The notes under the pieces were generated by a model. The model was not told the DNA's origin, ran no database searches, and was given only the letters and a program-made list of their open reading frames with translations. A stretch of DNA of 6,107 nt from CAG-452 sp045531335. Its GTDB lineage: Bacteria; Bacillota; Clostridia; TANB77; CAG-508. The DNA lies in NCBI GenBank assembly GCA_045531335.1, contig JAZSDU010000003.1, forward strand, positions 1 through 6,107, read 5' to 3'. Position numbers and translations under genes: made by a program. This document shows, piece after piece, positions 5,333-6,107 of this stretch (positions are counted from its first letter, which is position 1; every line of letters begins with the position of its first letter).

Positions 5333-5967
5333 AGAAGAACTTGCAGCAAGTAAATTTTTCGTAGATAATCCAATAGAAAACATAGGGAAATGGCACAAAG
5401 CATTTAAAAGAAAAAAACAAGCATTACATTTAGAACTTCGGATGTGGAAAGGGAAGCTTTATAGCAAAACTTGCAGTACAAAATCCAGATACAAATTATT
5501 TGGCGATAGATATAAAAAGCGAAGTATTGGGGTTAGCAAAAAGAAATGTAGAAAAAGAATATGAGGAGGCAAAAAGAAAAATTGACAATGTTCTTTTAAC
5601 AGCATATGAAATACAAATAATACAAAACATATTAAATGAAAAAGATGAAATTGAAAGAATATATATTAATTTCTGTAATCCATGGCCAAAACCAAGACAT
5701 AACAAAAAAAGACTTACCTATACAAGACAATTGGAAAATTACAAAATATTCTTAAAAAAAGGTGGAGAAGTATATTTTAAAACAGATGATGATAATTTAT
5801 TTAATGCAAGTATAAGGTATTTTGAAGAAACAGGATTTGAAATAATCTCTAAAACATATGATTTACATGCAGAGCCAATATGGGAAAACAATATAGAAAC
5901 AGAGCATGAAAAAATGTTTGAAGAACAAGGAATAAAAACAAAAGCCCTAATTGCAAAATATACTTAA
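5304..5967 (+). CDS. trmB: tRNA (guanine-N7-)-methyltransferase, one +1 shift
   Basis: TrmB makes m7G46 in the variable loop of tRNAs using S-adenosylmethionine. Omitting one C at 5439 gives 220 residues, close to the usual ~215. Family features are the MRxRxKPW start, the SAM-binding motif I LELGCGKGSF (43-52), AIDIK after the next strand, the signature NPWPKPRHNKKRL (125-137), FKTDDDNLF, and a C-terminal segment NNIETEHEKMFEEQG. The signature usually begins DPWPK; here it is NPWPK, a substitution I believe occurs in other clostridial TrmB proteins. ATG 5304 is preceded by AGAGGA 8 bases upstream; ATG 5310 is an alternative. The gene overlaps sbp by 29 bases. Unshifted translation would end at 5564 without the tRNA-binding half. 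Confidence 0.92.
5439..5442 (+). other. +1 shift site 5 (CGG-A) in trmB, in SAM motif I
   Basis: The zero frame reads GAA CTT CGG ATG TGG; the restored frame is GAA CTT (C) GGA TGT GGA AAG GGA, giving E-L-G-C-G-K-G, the glycine-rich SAM-binding loop. Gly46 is encoded by CGGA. Confidence 0.9.
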
Positions 5968-6018
5968 AAATATAGGTTTAAAATAGATATGTCACACATA
6001 AGATAAAAAAATATTGAA

Positions 6019-6083
6019 AAGAGAGTACCAAAAATGATATTGTTTAAATAACCACAAATAAACGGTATCGGAGGTGCTCTCTT
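6019..6083 (+). promoter_or_regulatory. Leader hairpin abutting a ribosome binding site
   Basis: AAGAGAGTACC (6019-6029) can pair along all 11 bases, with one G-U pair, with GGTGCTCTCTT (6073-6083). The 3' arm overlaps the end of the GGAGGTG ribosome binding site (6070-6076) and reaches the ATG at 6084. The enclosed 43 bases show no strong stem. This suggests translational control of the next gene by a structured leader or a bound ligand or protein. I cannot assign a riboswitch class. Confidence 0.5.
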
Positions 6084-6107
6084 ATGGGTAATAATATCAC
6101 ACAAAAA
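6084..6107 (+). CDS. Start of an unidentified gene, cut by the window end
   Basis: ATG 6084 has GGAGGTG with 7 bases of spacing and opens a frame reading MGNNITQK up to the window edge. Eight residues are too few to identify the product. It lies 116 bases after trmB and begins directly after the leader stem, so it may be a separate, leader-controlled gene. Confidence 0.5.

Noticed and set aside
1276..5442. Reassignment of CGG to another amino acid as a triplet
   Set aside because: A triplet reassignment would not change the reading frame; all five sites need a four-base step to recover the protein.
1276..5442. Random sequencing indels
   Set aside because: Random errors would fall at homopolymers and vary in base and sign. 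Here all five are +C before GGA, and long A and T runs in the window are error-free. A systematic artefact at this motif is not excluded and is kept as an alternative.
6019..6083. Tetrahydrofolate riboswitch, suggested by GAGAGUA near the 5' arm
   Set aside because: The element is too short and lacks the remaining conserved core; only the first few bases are similar.
1..6107. CRISPR array, tRNA, rRNA or transposase gene
   Set aside because: No regularly spaced direct repeats, no cloverleaf-like segment and no recognisable transposase sequence were seen on either strand.

Overview
The base composition is strongly AT-rich. Ribosome binding sites are of the GGAGG/AGAGGTG type and lysine, asparagine and isoleucine codons are mostly A/T-ending. 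The order murA, ftsQ/divIB, two DUF881 genes, sbp (DUF1290) resembles the division and cell-wall region of Gram-positive bacteria. The window is most likely from a Bacillota/Clostridia-like chromosome, possibly an uncultured gut lineage. No phage, plasmid, transposase, CRISPR, rRNA or tRNA gene is visible.

Layout: bases 1-711 hold two minus-strand genes, cytidine deaminase (cdd, 38-427) and a 50-residue cysteine-rich protein (559-711). Bases 712-936 are a divergent intergenic region with overlapping inverted repeats and a candidate murA promoter. From 937 to 5967 six plus-strand genes lie in one direction: murA, ftsQ/divIB, two DUF881 membrane proteins, sbp and trmB. They look like one cell-envelope/division operon with a tRNA methyltransferase at its end. 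A ~100-bp palindromic element separates murA from ftsQ. Three copies of a GTAGGGGCG hairpin repeat occur, one of them in frame inside ftsQ. After trmB, a leader whose 3' stem arm abuts a ribosome binding site precedes the first 8 codons of another gene.

Main observation: four of the six plus-strand genes (murA, the first DUF881 gene, sbp, trmB) cannot be read in one frame. They need five +1 shifts in total, and all five have the same form: one extra C directly before a GGA glycine codon, giving an in-frame CGG followed by A (1276, 1469, 3435, 5131, 5439). These five are the only in-frame CGG codons I find in the six plus-strand genes. Out-of-frame CGGA occurs in the same genes without a shift. 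Dropping the C, or reading CGGA as one four-base glycine codon, restores full-length proteins with intact motifs, including the MurA catalytic cysteine loop and the TrmB SAM-binding motif. Random decay or random sequencing error would not give this pattern. The candidates are programmed +1 frameshifting at CGG-A, four-base decoding of CGGA, RNA-level removal of the C, or a systematic sequencing or assembly artefact. The only other in-frame CGG in a plausible gene is in the cysteine-rich protein; it is followed by G and appears to be read as a normal triplet.
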